A DNA stretch of 64,000 nt. Source: Microbacterium oleivorans. GTDB lineage: Bacteria > Actinomycetota > Actinomycetes > Actinomycetales > Microbacteriaceae. Below the pieces are notes generated by a model. That model did no database searches, was not told the DNA's origin, and worked only from the letters and a program-made list of their open reading frames with translations. Of the stretch, positions 43,912 to 52,676 are shown in pieces; positions within the stretch are counted from its first letter, which is position 1; the number at the start of each line of letters is the position of its first letter. The position numbers were made by a program, and so were the translations under genes. The stretch lies in assembly GCF_001691565.1 (NCBI RefSeq), contig NZ_MAYO01000003.1, positions 1,836,766 to 1,900,765 on the forward strand, given 5' to 3'.

Positions 43912-44276
43912 GCGCGGGACCTCCGCACCGTGACGGCGACATCGCCGAACGGGACCGGGATCGGCGCGGCCGGCTTGTGCACGGTCACCGCGACGGCGTC
44001 GACGAGGGGCCAGTCCGACAGCACGGCGGTCGCGATGCGCTCGGCGAGAGTCTCGATGAGGTCGACCGGCTCGCCCGCGAGGATCGCGGCGACCCGCTCG
44101 GCGACCTCGCCGTAGTGGACGGTGTCGGTGACGTCGTCGGTGGCGGCGGCCCGGGCCAACGAAAGCGACAGCGTCAGGTCGGCGACGAACTCCTGTCCGT
44201 CACGGCGCTCGTGCTCGTAGACGCCGTGGAACCCGGTGGAGCGGATGCCGGTGATCGCGATCTCGTCGGTCGTCAT
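43908..44276 (-). CDS. folB: dihydroneopterin aldolase
   Basis: A 122-residue dihydroneopterin aldolase giving 6-hydroxymethyldihydropterin. It has ITGIRSTGFHGVYEHERRDGQEF with the conserved Tyr and Glu, the DTVHYGEVAERVA segment, and VDAVAVTVHKPAAPIPVPFGDVAV, whose Lys is the catalytic one. Length is exactly that of the family. Start and stop overlap folP and folK by 4 bp each. Confidence 0.96.
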   Translation of the reverse strand: MTTDEIAITGIRSTGFHGVYEHERRDGQEFVADLTLSLSLARAAATDDVTDTVHYGEVAERVAAILAGEPVDLIETLAERIATAVLSDWPLVDAVAVTVHKPAAPIPVPFGDVAVTVRRSRA

Positions 44277-45082
44277 CCTTCACCCTCCCACGCCGTCCGC
44301 ACCGCGAGGGCCAGACGCGTCGCGGCGACGTCGTGCACGCGCACCGCCCAGACGCCGGCTTGCGCGGCGAGGACGCTCGTGACGGCTGTGGCGAGGTCGA
44401 GGTCGTCCTCACCGGTGAGCTCGATGTCCGCGCCCGACGCGGCGACCGCCAGCATCCGTTTGCGACTCGTTCCGACGAGCACGCGCTGCCCGCCGACGAC
44501 GAGCCGGCCGAGGCCGCGGACGACCCGCCAGTTCTGCTCGGGCGTTTTGCCGAAGCCGAAGCCCGGGTCGATCACGATGCGGTGATCTGGGATGCCGGCC
44601 GCCCGAGCGGCGGCGACGCGTTCACCGAGTTCGCCGACCACCTCCGCGACGATGTCCTCGTAGACGGCGGTGCCGTACATGTCGGCGGAGTGCCCCCGCC
44701 AGTGCTGCAGGACGACGTCGGCATCGGTGCCGGCCACGGCCGCGAGCATGTCCGGATCGGCGATTCCGCCCGAAACGTCGTTGACGATGCGGGCCCCGGC
44801 TGCGACCGCGGCGACCGCCGTGGCGGCGTTCATCGTGTCGACGCTGATCGTCGCGCCCTCGGCGGCGAGCGCCTCGACGACGGGCAGGATCCGGGCCTGC
44901 TCATCGCTGGGTGCCACGCGGGTCGCGCCGGGTCGCGTCGACTCCCCGCCGATGTCGAGCAGGTCAGCCCCGTCGGCGAGGAGGGCGCGGCCGTGCGCGA
45001 TCGCCGCATCGTGCGACGCGTAGCGTCCGCCGTCGCTGAACGAATCCGGCGTGACGTTCACGACCCCCATGACGAGGGTCAC
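44273..45082 (-). CDS. folP: dihydropteroate synthase
   Basis: A 269-residue TIM-barrel enzyme that condenses p-aminobenzoate with the pterin pyrophosphate; the sulfonamide target. Motifs: MGVVNVTPDSFSDGG at the N-terminus (loop 1), LLDIGGESTRPGATRV (loop 2), NDVSGG, IVIDPGFGFGKTPEQN and RVHDVAATR at the end. Length normal. It overlaps folE and folB by 4 bp. Confidence 0.97.
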   Translation of the reverse strand: MTLVMGVVNVTPDSFSDGGRYASHDAAIAHGRALLADGADLLDIGGESTRPGATRVAPSDEQARILPVVEALAAEGATISVDTMNAATAVAAVAAGARIVNDVSGGIADPDMLAAVAGTDADVVLQHWRGHSADMYGTAVYEDIVAEVVGELGERVAAARAAGIPDHRIVIDPGFGFGKTPEQNWRVVRGLGRLVVGGQRVLVGTSRKRMLAVAASGADIELTGEDDLDLATAVTSVLAAQAGVWAVRVHDVAATRLALAVRTAWEGEG

Positions 45083-45669
45083 GTCCGGCCGCCCGTCAGC
45101 AGGGCGATCGCCTCTGCGCGCTCAGCCGGCTCCGTGAACCGGCCGCGGGCCGCGACGGTGACGGTGGATGCCGACGGCTGGCGTCCCCCGCGCATCGTGA
45201 CGCACTCGTGCACGGCGTCGAGCACGACGAGCACTCCGCGCGTATCGATCGATCCGGCGATCGCATCGGCGATCTGCTCGCCCAGGCGCTCCTGCACCTG
45301 CGGGCGCGCCGCGAGGATGTCGATCACCTTCGGCAGAGCGCCGAGCCCCACCACCTGCTCGCCGGGGAGGTAGGCGACGTGCGCGCGCCCCGCGAACGGC
45401 AGGAGGTGATGCTCGCACATCGAGCGGAACCGGACGTCGCGCAGCATGACCGCGCCAGAGGGCAGCGTGTCGGGGGCCGGGCCGCGGCTGACCGAGATGG
45501 TGTGCGCGAGCGGCTCAGCGGCATCCTCTCCGACGCCCGAGAAGAACTCCGCATACGCGTCGGCGACGCGCTGCGGAGTCAGCTTCAGGCCGGGGCGTTC
45601 CGGGTCCTCACCGATGGCGACGAGAAGCTCCCGCACCAATTCGGAGACGCGCTCGCGGTCGACCGCCAT
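45079..45669 (-). CDS. folE: GTP cyclohydrolase I
   Basis: A 196-residue GTP cyclohydrolase I, first step of folate synthesis, making dihydroneopterin triphosphate. Zinc ligands are visible in SMCEHHLLPFAGRAHVAYLP (Cys, His) and HECVTMRGGRQPSAST (second Cys). The remaining core VVGLGALPKVIDILAARPQVQERLGEQIADAI is intact. ATG 45669 lies 10 bp after the ftsH stop. Confidence 0.97.
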   Translation of the reverse strand: MAVDRERVSELVRELLVAIGEDPERPGLKLTPQRVADAYAEFFSGVGEDAAEPLAHTISVSRGPAPDTLPSGAVMLRDVRFRSMCEHHLLPFAGRAHVAYLPGEQVVGLGALPKVIDILAARPQVQERLGEQIADAIAGSIDTRGVLVVLDAVHECVTMRGGRQPSASTVTVAARGRFTEPAERAEAIALLTGGRT

Positions 45670-45679
45670 GCGCGCCGCC

Positions 45680-47683
<2,004 letters not shown>

Positions 47684-47753
47684 GGTGCGTTCAGGCTACC
47701 CCCGCGGCGCTATGCGAGGTCTGTGCGTTCGTTTTGGGCGTACCGGGGTGCGC

Positions 47754-48305
47754 TCAGGAGTAGACGTGCGGTGCGAGGACCGCCACGTCGCGGAGGTTCC
47801 GGTACTTCTCCGCGAAGTCCAGGCCGTAACCGACGACGAACTCGACCGGGATGTCGAAACCGACGTAACGGCAGTCGATCTCGACCTTCGCAGCCTCGGG
47901 CTTGCGCAGGAGCGCGAGCACCTCGATGGAGGCCGCGCCGCGCGAGGCGAAGTTCTCGAGCAGCCAGCTCAGAGTGAGGCCGGAGTCGATGATGTCCTCG
48001 ACGATCAGGACGTGCTTGCCAGAGATGTCGGTGTCGAGGTCCTTCCGGATCTGGACGACACCGCTCGACTTGGTTCCGGCCCCGTAGGACGACACGGCCA
48101 TCCAGTCCATCTCCATCGGGCGCTTGAGCGACCGGGCGAAGTCGGCCATCACCATGACGGCACCCTTCAGCACACCGACCAGCAGCAGATCCTTGCCTTC
48201 GTAGTCCGCCTCGACCTGACGGGCGAGCTCTTCGAGCTTGGCCTGGATCTCCTCCTCGGTGACGAGGACATCGGTGAGCTGGTCGGCGATCTCGGCTGCG
48301 CGCAT
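47754..48305 (-). CDS. hpt: hypoxanthine phosphoribosyltransferase
   Basis: A 183-residue purine salvage enzyme converting hypoxanthine or guanine with PRPP into IMP or GMP. It contains the pyrophosphate loop LVGVLKGAVMVMADFARSL, the flexible loop SSYGAGTKSSG and the PRPP-binding motif VLIVEDIIDSGLTLSWLL. Typical length. Nine bases separate it from tilS, the usual actinobacterial tilS-hpt-ftsH order. Confidence 0.97.
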   Translation of the reverse strand: MRAAEIADQLTDVLVTEEEIQAKLEELARQVEADYEGKDLLLVGVLKGAVMVMADFARSLKRPMEMDWMAVSSYGAGTKSSGVVQIRKDLDTDISGKHVLIVEDIIDSGLTLSWLLENFASRGAASIEVLALLRKPEAAKVEIDCRYVGFDIPVEFVVGYGLDFAEKYRNLRDVAVLAPHVYS

Positions 48306-48314
48306 TGCAGAAGT

Positions 48315-49337
48315 CTAAATACCGAGATCGGATGCCGGCGTCGCGGCGTCCGATCCCGTCCCCGTGAACTCGATCATGGCGCCCGTGCGGCGGGCGCGGC
48401 ATCCGGGCAGGTCGATCGGTCCCTGCCCCGCCCAGTCCGTCACGAGGCGCGCCACCTCGAGCGTCTGAGTGCGGGTGAGTGAGACGTGGAACTCGCTCGC
48501 GACGACGTGCCGGATGATGCGGTGTCGGAGCGCGGGCGGGTTGGCCGCGAGGGCGGCGACCGAGACCGCGATGCCCGCCTCGGCGTGCTCGACGATGTCC
48601 TCGATGGTCTCGTCGATCATGTCGTCGAAGGCCTCCGCGTCTTCGCGGAGCTGGGCGGCCGTGCGGACGAGGGCGTCGGCGATTCCCGGGCCGAGCTCGG
48701 CCTCGAGCATCGGCAGCACCGTTTCGCGGACGCGCACCCGGGCGTACTTCGGGTCGCGGTTGTGCGGGTCCTCCCACGGCTCGAGGCCCTGCGCCGCGCA
48801 CGCGTCGCGCGTGGTCGTGCGACGCACGTCGAGAAGAGGACGCAGCAGGGGGACGCCGCCCAGATCGGATGCCGCCGCCATCCCCTGCAGGCTGCCGGCG
48901 CCGGATCCGCGGGCCAACCCCAGGAGCACCGTCTCGGCCTGGTCGTCCAGCGTGTGCCCGAGCAGGACCGCCGCCGCACGGACGTCGCGCGCGGCATCCC
49001 GGAGCACGCGGTACCGCGCGTCGCGCGCCGCTGCCTCGGGGCCGCCCTCGGTGCCGACCTGCACCCGGACGATGAGCGGATCGAGGCCGAGCGTCGCCGC
49101 CCCGCGGGCGGCAGCCGAGGCGACCTCGGCGGAGTCCGGTTGCAGACCGTGATCGACGGTGACGGACGCCGCCCGCAGTCCGAGCTTCGGGGCCTCGAAG
49201 CCGACCGCTGCGGCCAGGGCGAGCGAATCGGCGCCGCCCGAGAGCCCGACGATGACGACGGCTCCCTCGGGGAGTCCGGTCAGAGCGGTGCGGACGGCGC
49301 GGCGGACCTCGGCGACGGCAGGATGCAGGGACGGCAC
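48315..49337 (-). CDS. tilS: tRNA(Ile)-lysidine synthetase
   Basis: A 340-residue N-type PP-loop ATPase that changes cytidine-34 of tRNA-Ile(CAU) to lysidine. PP-loop VIVGLSGGADSLALAAAVG (~29-47), then VTVDHGLQPDS and LLGHTLDDQAETVLLGLARGSG, followed by the WEDPHNRDPKYARVRVRE segment and a short C-terminal domain. The length is that of the short actinobacterial form. GTG start at 49337. First gene of the run that continues through hpt, ftsH and the folate genes. Confidence 0.95.
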   Translation of the reverse strand: MPSLHPAVAEVRRAVRTALTGLPEGAVVIVGLSGGADSLALAAAVGFEAPKLGLRAASVTVDHGLQPDSAEVASAAARGAATLGLDPLIVRVQVGTEGGPEAAARDARYRVLRDAARDVRAAAVLLGHTLDDQAETVLLGLARGSGAGSLQGMAAASDLGGVPLLRPLLDVRRTTTRDACAAQGLEPWEDPHNRDPKYARVRVRETVLPMLEAELGPGIADALVRTAAQLREDAEAFDDMIDETIEDIVEHAEAGIAVSVAALAANPPALRHRIIRHVVASEFHVSLTRTQTLEVARLVTDWAGQGPIDLPGCRARRTGAMIEFTGTGSDAATPASDLGI

Positions 49338-49369
49338 GGAGCAACGCTATCCGGCCCGGCGTTCCGTAT

Positions 49370-49449
49370 TCAGTCTCCGCTGCGCACCGGGGCGGGGGGG
49401 GCCGCGTCTTCTCGGGTCGTTGCCCGCGAGTGGCAGCCGCGGAGACTGA
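49370..49449. repeat. spaced 11-bp inverted repeat between tilS and ppa
   Basis: TCAGTCTCCGC (49370-49380) and GCGGAGACTGA (49439-49449) are perfect reverse complements with 58 G/C-rich bases between. It lies between the divergent starts of tilS and ppa, upstream of the ppa -10 element. Confidence 0.5.
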
Positions 49450-49473
49450 GTTCGGCTCACCCACCCGCGCAAG

Positions 49474-49479
49474 TAGGCT
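49474..49479 (+). promoter_or_regulatory. -10 element of ppa
   Basis: TAGGCT fits TANNNT, 39 bp before the ATG; the mRNA would have a ~30-base leader containing the AAAGGAG ribosome binding site at 49506-49512. Confidence 0.35.
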
Positions 49480-49518
49480 TATGCCCGCATCCCACCGGAC
49501 TTTCAAAGGAGCACAGGT

Positions 49519-50052
49519 ATGGGCGCGTACGACGCCGTCATCGAGATCCCGCGCGGCAGCCGCGTGAAGTACGAGGTCGACCACGGCACGGGCCGCGTCT
49601 TCCTCGACCGCGTTCTGTTCACCCCCATGGGGTACCCCGCGAACTACGGCTTCTTCGAGAACACGCTCGGCGAGGACGGCGACCCGCTCGACGTGCTCGT
49701 CCTCCTCGACCGCGAGATCTACCCGGGCGTGCTCGCCAAGGTCCGTCCCGTCGCCGTCCTCAAGATGAGCGACGAGGCCGGCGGCGACGACAAGGTCGTG
49801 GCTGTCCTCGCGAAGGACCCGCGCTGGGCGCACATCCAGGACGTCGACGACATCGACGAGTGGACCAAGGGCGAGATCGGCCACTTCTTCGAGCGTTACA
49901 AGGACCTCGAGCCCGGCAAGTGGGTCAAGGTCGACGAGTGGGCGGGCGCCGCCGAGGCCGAGCGCCTCGTGTCCGAGGCTTTCACGCGCTTCGACGAGCA
50001 CGAGGGCGAGACCCGCACGCAGGGTGAGGGCGAAGCGCCCAACAGCCTCTGA
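49519..50052 (+). CDS. ppa: inorganic pyrophosphatase
   Basis: A 177-residue family I soluble pyrophosphatase that hydrolyses PPi to drive biosynthetic reactions. AYDAVIEIPRGSRVKYEVD, the substrate strand MGYPANYGF, the signature GEDGDPLDVLVLL with metal-binding aspartates, and HIQDVDDID are present. It carries a slightly extended acidic C-terminal tail (EGETRTQGEGEAPNSL). Good ribosome site AAAGGAG. A strong hairpin follows. Confidence 0.97.
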   Translation: MGAYDAVIEIPRGSRVKYEVDHGTGRVFLDRVLFTPMGYPANYGFFENTLGEDGDPLDVLVLLDREIYPGVLAKVRPVAVLKMSDEAGGDDKVVAVLAKDPRWAHIQDVDDIDEWTKGEIGHFFERYKDLEPGKWVKVDEWAGAAEAERLVSEAFTRFDEHEGETRTQGEGEAPNSL

Positions 50053-50064
50053 GGCTCATAACGA

Positions 50065-50096
50065 GAAGGTCGGATGCCGCGCGGCATCCGACCTTC
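50065..50096. terminator. perfect 16-bp palindromic terminator after ppa
   Basis: GAAGGTCGGATGCCGC (50065-50080) pairs fully with the following GCGGCATCCGACCTTC, with TCGTCGTTT after it. It separates the convergent ppa and M23 peptidase genes and probably works in both directions. The stem contains the genome's GGATGCC word. Confidence 0.8.
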
Positions 50097-50117
50097 GTCG
50101 TTTCGGGACGCTGAGCG

Positions 50118-51602
50118 TCAGACGCTGATGCCGCGGGCCCGCAGGAAGGGTGCCGGGTCGACGCGGATGCCGCCGCGATAGACCTCGAAGTGCAGGTGGC
50201 AGCCGGTGGATGCCCCGGTGCTGCCGATGTAGGCGATGGTCTGGCCGGCGCGGACGTAGTCGCCGATGCTCACCGCGTAGCCGCCGTCGATGATGTGGGC
50301 GTAGCCGGTGATGGTGCCGTCCCGGTGCCGGACCTTCACGAAGTTGCCCCAGTCGCCGCTGTAGCCGGCGAAGACGACGGTGCCCGAAGCAGCGGCGTAG
50401 ATGGGCGAGCCGCACGAGCTGGCGAAGTCGATTCCGCGGTGACCGCTGGCGGTGCACCCGCTCGGGGTGCAGATGCTGCCGCGGACGCCGAACCATGAGC
50501 TGATGTAGCCATGGGCGGGGCGCACCCAGCCCGAGGGCTGAACGGAGCCGCCGGTGCTGCCACCGCCGCCGCCGGACGATCCGCCGCCGCCGGAGGACCC
50601 ACCGCCGCCGCCGGACGAGCCACCGCCGCCGCCGGACGAGCCCCCGCCGCTGTTGTTCTTGGCCTCGTCTTCGCGTCGGCGCTTCTCTTCGGCGAGCCGG
50701 CGCTCTTCGGCGAGCTTGGCCCGGCGGAGGGCTTCGGCCCGAGCTTTGCGAGCGGCTTCCTCGCGACGCTTGCGCTCCGCCTCGACCCCGGCCTTGTAGC
50801 CGGCGACGGTCTTCGCGGTCGTGTCCTGCAGCGCCTGGAGCTGTGCTTCGAGGACCTCGCGGTGCTCGTTCTGCGCAGCGAGCGCGGCCTGGGCGGCTTC
50901 GGCGGCATCCTGCGCGGCCTGCATCTTCTGCTCGGCTTCGGCCTTGCGCTTGTCGCGTTCGTCGCGGGCGACCTGCGCCTGCGCGGCGAGGTTCTTGGCG
51001 CTGTCGCGCGCACCGATCGCCTCGGCGTAGACGTCTCGGTTGGCCTCGACGAGGCGGTCCATCGTGCCGAGGCGGCCGAGCAGGTCATCGGCGGTCGCGG
51101 ACGAGTCGGAGAAGAACAGGTCGAGGGTCGCGTCGCCCTTGCCCGAGCGGTACTGCTGCGCGGCGAGCACTCCCAGCTTCGAAGCGGCTTCCTTCGCCCG
51201 CTCCTCTTCGGCGTCGGCCTGCGCCTGGCGCTGATCCGCGAGCGCGGCCGCGTCCTCGTAGGCGATGAGGGCGTCCTGATACTCGACGCCGAGTCGCTCG
51301 GCCTCGGCCTGCTTGGCGACGACGTCGTTCTCGAGCGACGAGATGAGGTTCTGGATGCGGGTGATCTCGGAGCCCTTGGCGGACTCGTTCTTGCGGGCCT
51401 TCTCGACGTCGTCCCAGCTGGGATACGAGGTCGCGGCGAACGCGGGCAGGGCGAAGCCGATGCCGGTGGATGCTGCGGCCACGCCGAGCGCTCCGAGCCC
51501 GAGGACGTTGCGACGGCTGATGCGTGACGAGATCGATCGCATCTCGTCGGCGGTGGGCGCGCAGCCGCAGTCGACGTCGATCGCTTCGGGTAGGTCGGTC
51601 AC
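50118..51602 (-). CDS. Tat-exported M23 (LytM-type) peptidoglycan endopeptidase with coiled coil
   Basis: A 494-residue cell-wall hydrolase. A twin-arginine signal (SRISRRNVLGLGALGVAAAS, ~30-50) is followed by a long coiled coil (~70-345, heptad-rich with Ala/Glu/Lys/Arg), a Gly/Ser linker (~350-385) and a C-terminal M23 domain. Zinc ligands appear intact: GHRGIDFASSC (His, Asp) and GCHLHFEVYRGG (H-x-H). The layout resembles RipA/EnvC-like factors that open septal peptidoglycan. GTG 51602 has GGGAAGGG eight bases upstream; extension further upstream would bury the Tat signal. MtrA-like boxes lie at its promoter. Confidence 0.9.
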   Translation of the reverse strand: MTDLPEAIDVDCGCAPTADEMRSISSRISRRNVLGLGALGVAAASTGIGFALPAFAATSYPSWDDVEKARKNESAKGSEITRIQNLISSLENDVVAKQAEAERLGVEYQDALIAYEDAAALADQRQAQADAEEERAKEAASKLGVLAAQQYRSGKGDATLDLFFSDSSATADDLLGRLGTMDRLVEANRDVYAEAIGARDSAKNLAAQAQVARDERDKRKAEAEQKMQAAQDAAEAAQAALAAQNEHREVLEAQLQALQDTTAKTVAGYKAGVEAERKRREEAARKARAEALRRAKLAEERRLAEEKRRREDEAKNNSGGGSSGGGGGSSGGGGGSSGGGGSSGGGGGSTGGSVQPSGWVRPAHGYISSWFGVRGSICTPSGCTASGHRGIDFASSCGSPIYAAASGTVVFAGYSGDWGNFVKVRHRDGTITGYAHIIDGGYAVSIGDYVRAGQTIAYIGSTGASTGCHLHFEVYRGGIRVDPAPFLRARGISV

Positions 51603-51648
51603 TGCACACACCCTTCCCTCGGCCAGACGGCGTGCTGATCCGCCCATC

Positions 51649-51678
51649 ACAGTAGCAACACTGGTCACATTCGTCACA
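51649..51678 (-). promoter_or_regulatory. promoter with MtrA-like GTCACA direct repeat
   Basis: Plus-strand GTCACATTC-GTCACAGAA (51664-51681) is a tandem of the 9-mer type reported for MtrA in mycobacteria (GTCACAgcg-like). The gene's minus-strand -10, TACTGT preceded by TG (extended -10, 51654-51649), lies 18 bp downstream, so the box overlaps the -35. MtrA controls cell-wall hydrolases in Actinobacteria, which fits the M23 product. Confidence 0.5.
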
Positions 51679-51813
51679 GAAGAGCTTGTGGGAGGCACGG
51701 CCATCCTGCCCCCGTTCCGAGGGTCGGAGGGGTCGGCGCGCCCTCGATTCGCACATTCGCCAGGGATCGCATATGCTTGACCCTCGGTAAGCGTGATCCC
51801 CCCGGGGTCGCTC

Positions 51814-51886
51814 GGCCCCATCGTTTAGCGGCCTAGGACGCCGCCCTTTCACGGCGGTAGCACGGGTTCGAATCCCGTTGGGGTCA
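51814..51886 (+). tRNA. tRNA-Glu (TTC)
   Basis: A 73-base cloverleaf: acceptor GGCCCCA/TGGGGTC with one G-U pair, anticodon arm CCGCC-CTTTCAC-GGCGG giving anticodon TTC, T arm ACGGG-TTCGAAT-CCCGT, discriminator A. No encoded CCA. First of three tandem tRNAs. Confidence 0.96.
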
Positions 51887-51907
51887 CTCCCACAACTTAA
51901 TAAGTAT

Positions 51908-51981
51908 GGCCCTGTAGCGCAGTTGGTTAGCGTGCCGCCCTGTCACGGCGGAGGTCGCGGGTTCAAGTCCCGTCAGGGTCG
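51908..51981 (+). tRNA. tRNA-Asp (GTC)
   Basis: A 74-base cloverleaf: acceptor GGCCCTG/CAGGGTC, anticodon arm CCGCC-CTGTCAC-GGCGG with anticodon GTC, T loop TTCAAGT, discriminator G as expected for tRNA-Asp. Confidence 0.96.
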
Positions 51982-52063
51982 CTCCGAGCGACAGGCCCTT
52001 GTCTTCAGCTTCTGTTGAATTCACGGGCCTTTCGTCTAGGACATGGCACTTCTGATGCCATGC

Positions 52064-52136
52064 GGCTCTGTAGCTCAGTTGGTAGAGCGCACGACTGAAA
52101 ATCGTGAGGTCACGGGATCGACGCCCGTCGGAGCCA
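52064..52136 (+). tRNA. tRNA-Phe (GAA), integration site of the island
   Basis: A 73-base cloverleaf: acceptor GGCTCTG/CGGAGCC, anticodon arm CACGA-CTGAAAA-TCGTG with anticodon GAA, discriminator A. The variable T loop reads ATCGACG rather than the usual TTCAANT, an atypical T-loop start (A instead of T54). From 52094 to its 3' end it belongs to a 110-bp segment repeated at 58345, so it was the target of a site-specific integration that preserved the tRNA. Confidence 0.94.
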
Positions 52137-52203
52137 CACGAACCGTCGTTACAACGGTTCTAGGAACCCTCGCGAAGCTTCTATTCGCGGGGGTTTCGCC
52201 TTT
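52094..52203. repeat. attL-like direct repeat (tRNA-Phe 3' half plus terminator)
   Basis: 110 bp identical to 58345-58454, offset 6,251 bp. It begins in the anticodon arm (ACTGAAAATCG), covers the rest of tRNA-Phe and runs through the tRNA terminator. The base before it differs between the copies (G at 52093, A at 58344), and the base after it too (C at 52204, T at 58455). Confidence 0.9.
52140..52203 (+). terminator. tRNA-Phe terminator (two hairpins)
   Basis: GAACCGT (52140-52146)/ACGGTTC (52154-52160) is followed by the stronger stem AACCCTCGCGAA (52165-52176)/TTCGCGGGGGTT (52184-52195) with a T-rich run after it. The same pair is duplicated in the right-hand repeat. Confidence 0.75.
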
Positions 52204-52676
52204 CCCCGGGTGAGACGCGGCTTTCCGCGCCACCCCGGGCGAGCAGAACCGCGTGTGTCCGGCGAGCGAATTGAAGACGAAACGCTCCGATCGGACGCTG
52301 TGCGCCATGACTCTGGCAGTGGTTGAGCCGGTCTGGGGCCGGTTCAAGGCCACCCCGAGCCCGAGCAAGCAGCAGCTACCGCGCGACGTCGATTGGCGGC
52401 CTCGAAACTGAGACCACCCCGCGTTGGGGTTGAGCCCGGCTGGGTTTGCGTGAGCAAACTCTCGACCAACGCTCGATGAGCTGAGAACGATTTTGAAGCG
52501 GACGCTAGATCGACAGAGCCTCGGGCTCAAGCGAGAGTTCGGAAAGGGGCGGCGACGCATAGGAGACCAGCCCTTCAGCCCTAATCGGTGATTGGGACAA
52601 CGCGATGGTTGCCTCTAAATCTGGTGGCGCGTTGGCCGAGCCCGGCTCTAGGATCTGATGGAGCCTGGGGGGCACT
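52204..52676. other. non-coding left end of the island
   Basis: No convincing gene. It starts with a hairpin CCCCGGGTG/CACCCCGGG (52204-52239) containing an inner GCGG/CCGC stem, which may extend the tRNA terminator. Open frames across it are antisense readings of the tRNA or too short. TAGGAT (52650-52655) is a possible -10 for the RelA/SpoT gene. An integrase gene might be expected here and is absent. Confidence 0.6.

Noticed and set aside
50554-50660. Tandem GGC/GGA-rich repeats as a CRISPR-like or minisatellite array
   Set aside because: They encode the Gly/Ser linker of the M23 peptidase and are in frame with it.
51814-52136. CRISPR or rRNA features around the tRNA cluster
   Set aside because: Only three tRNAs are present; no spaced repeats and no rRNA sequence.
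52075-52560. 162-codon open frame on the minus strand across tRNA-Phe and the island's left end
   Set aside because: Its C-terminal part is an antisense reading of the tRNA and terminator; no ribosome binding site or protein-like composition.
52204-52676. Truncated integrase at the left island end
   Set aside because: Read in all frames; no R-H-R-Y tyrosine recombinase motif or serine recombinase motif was seen.
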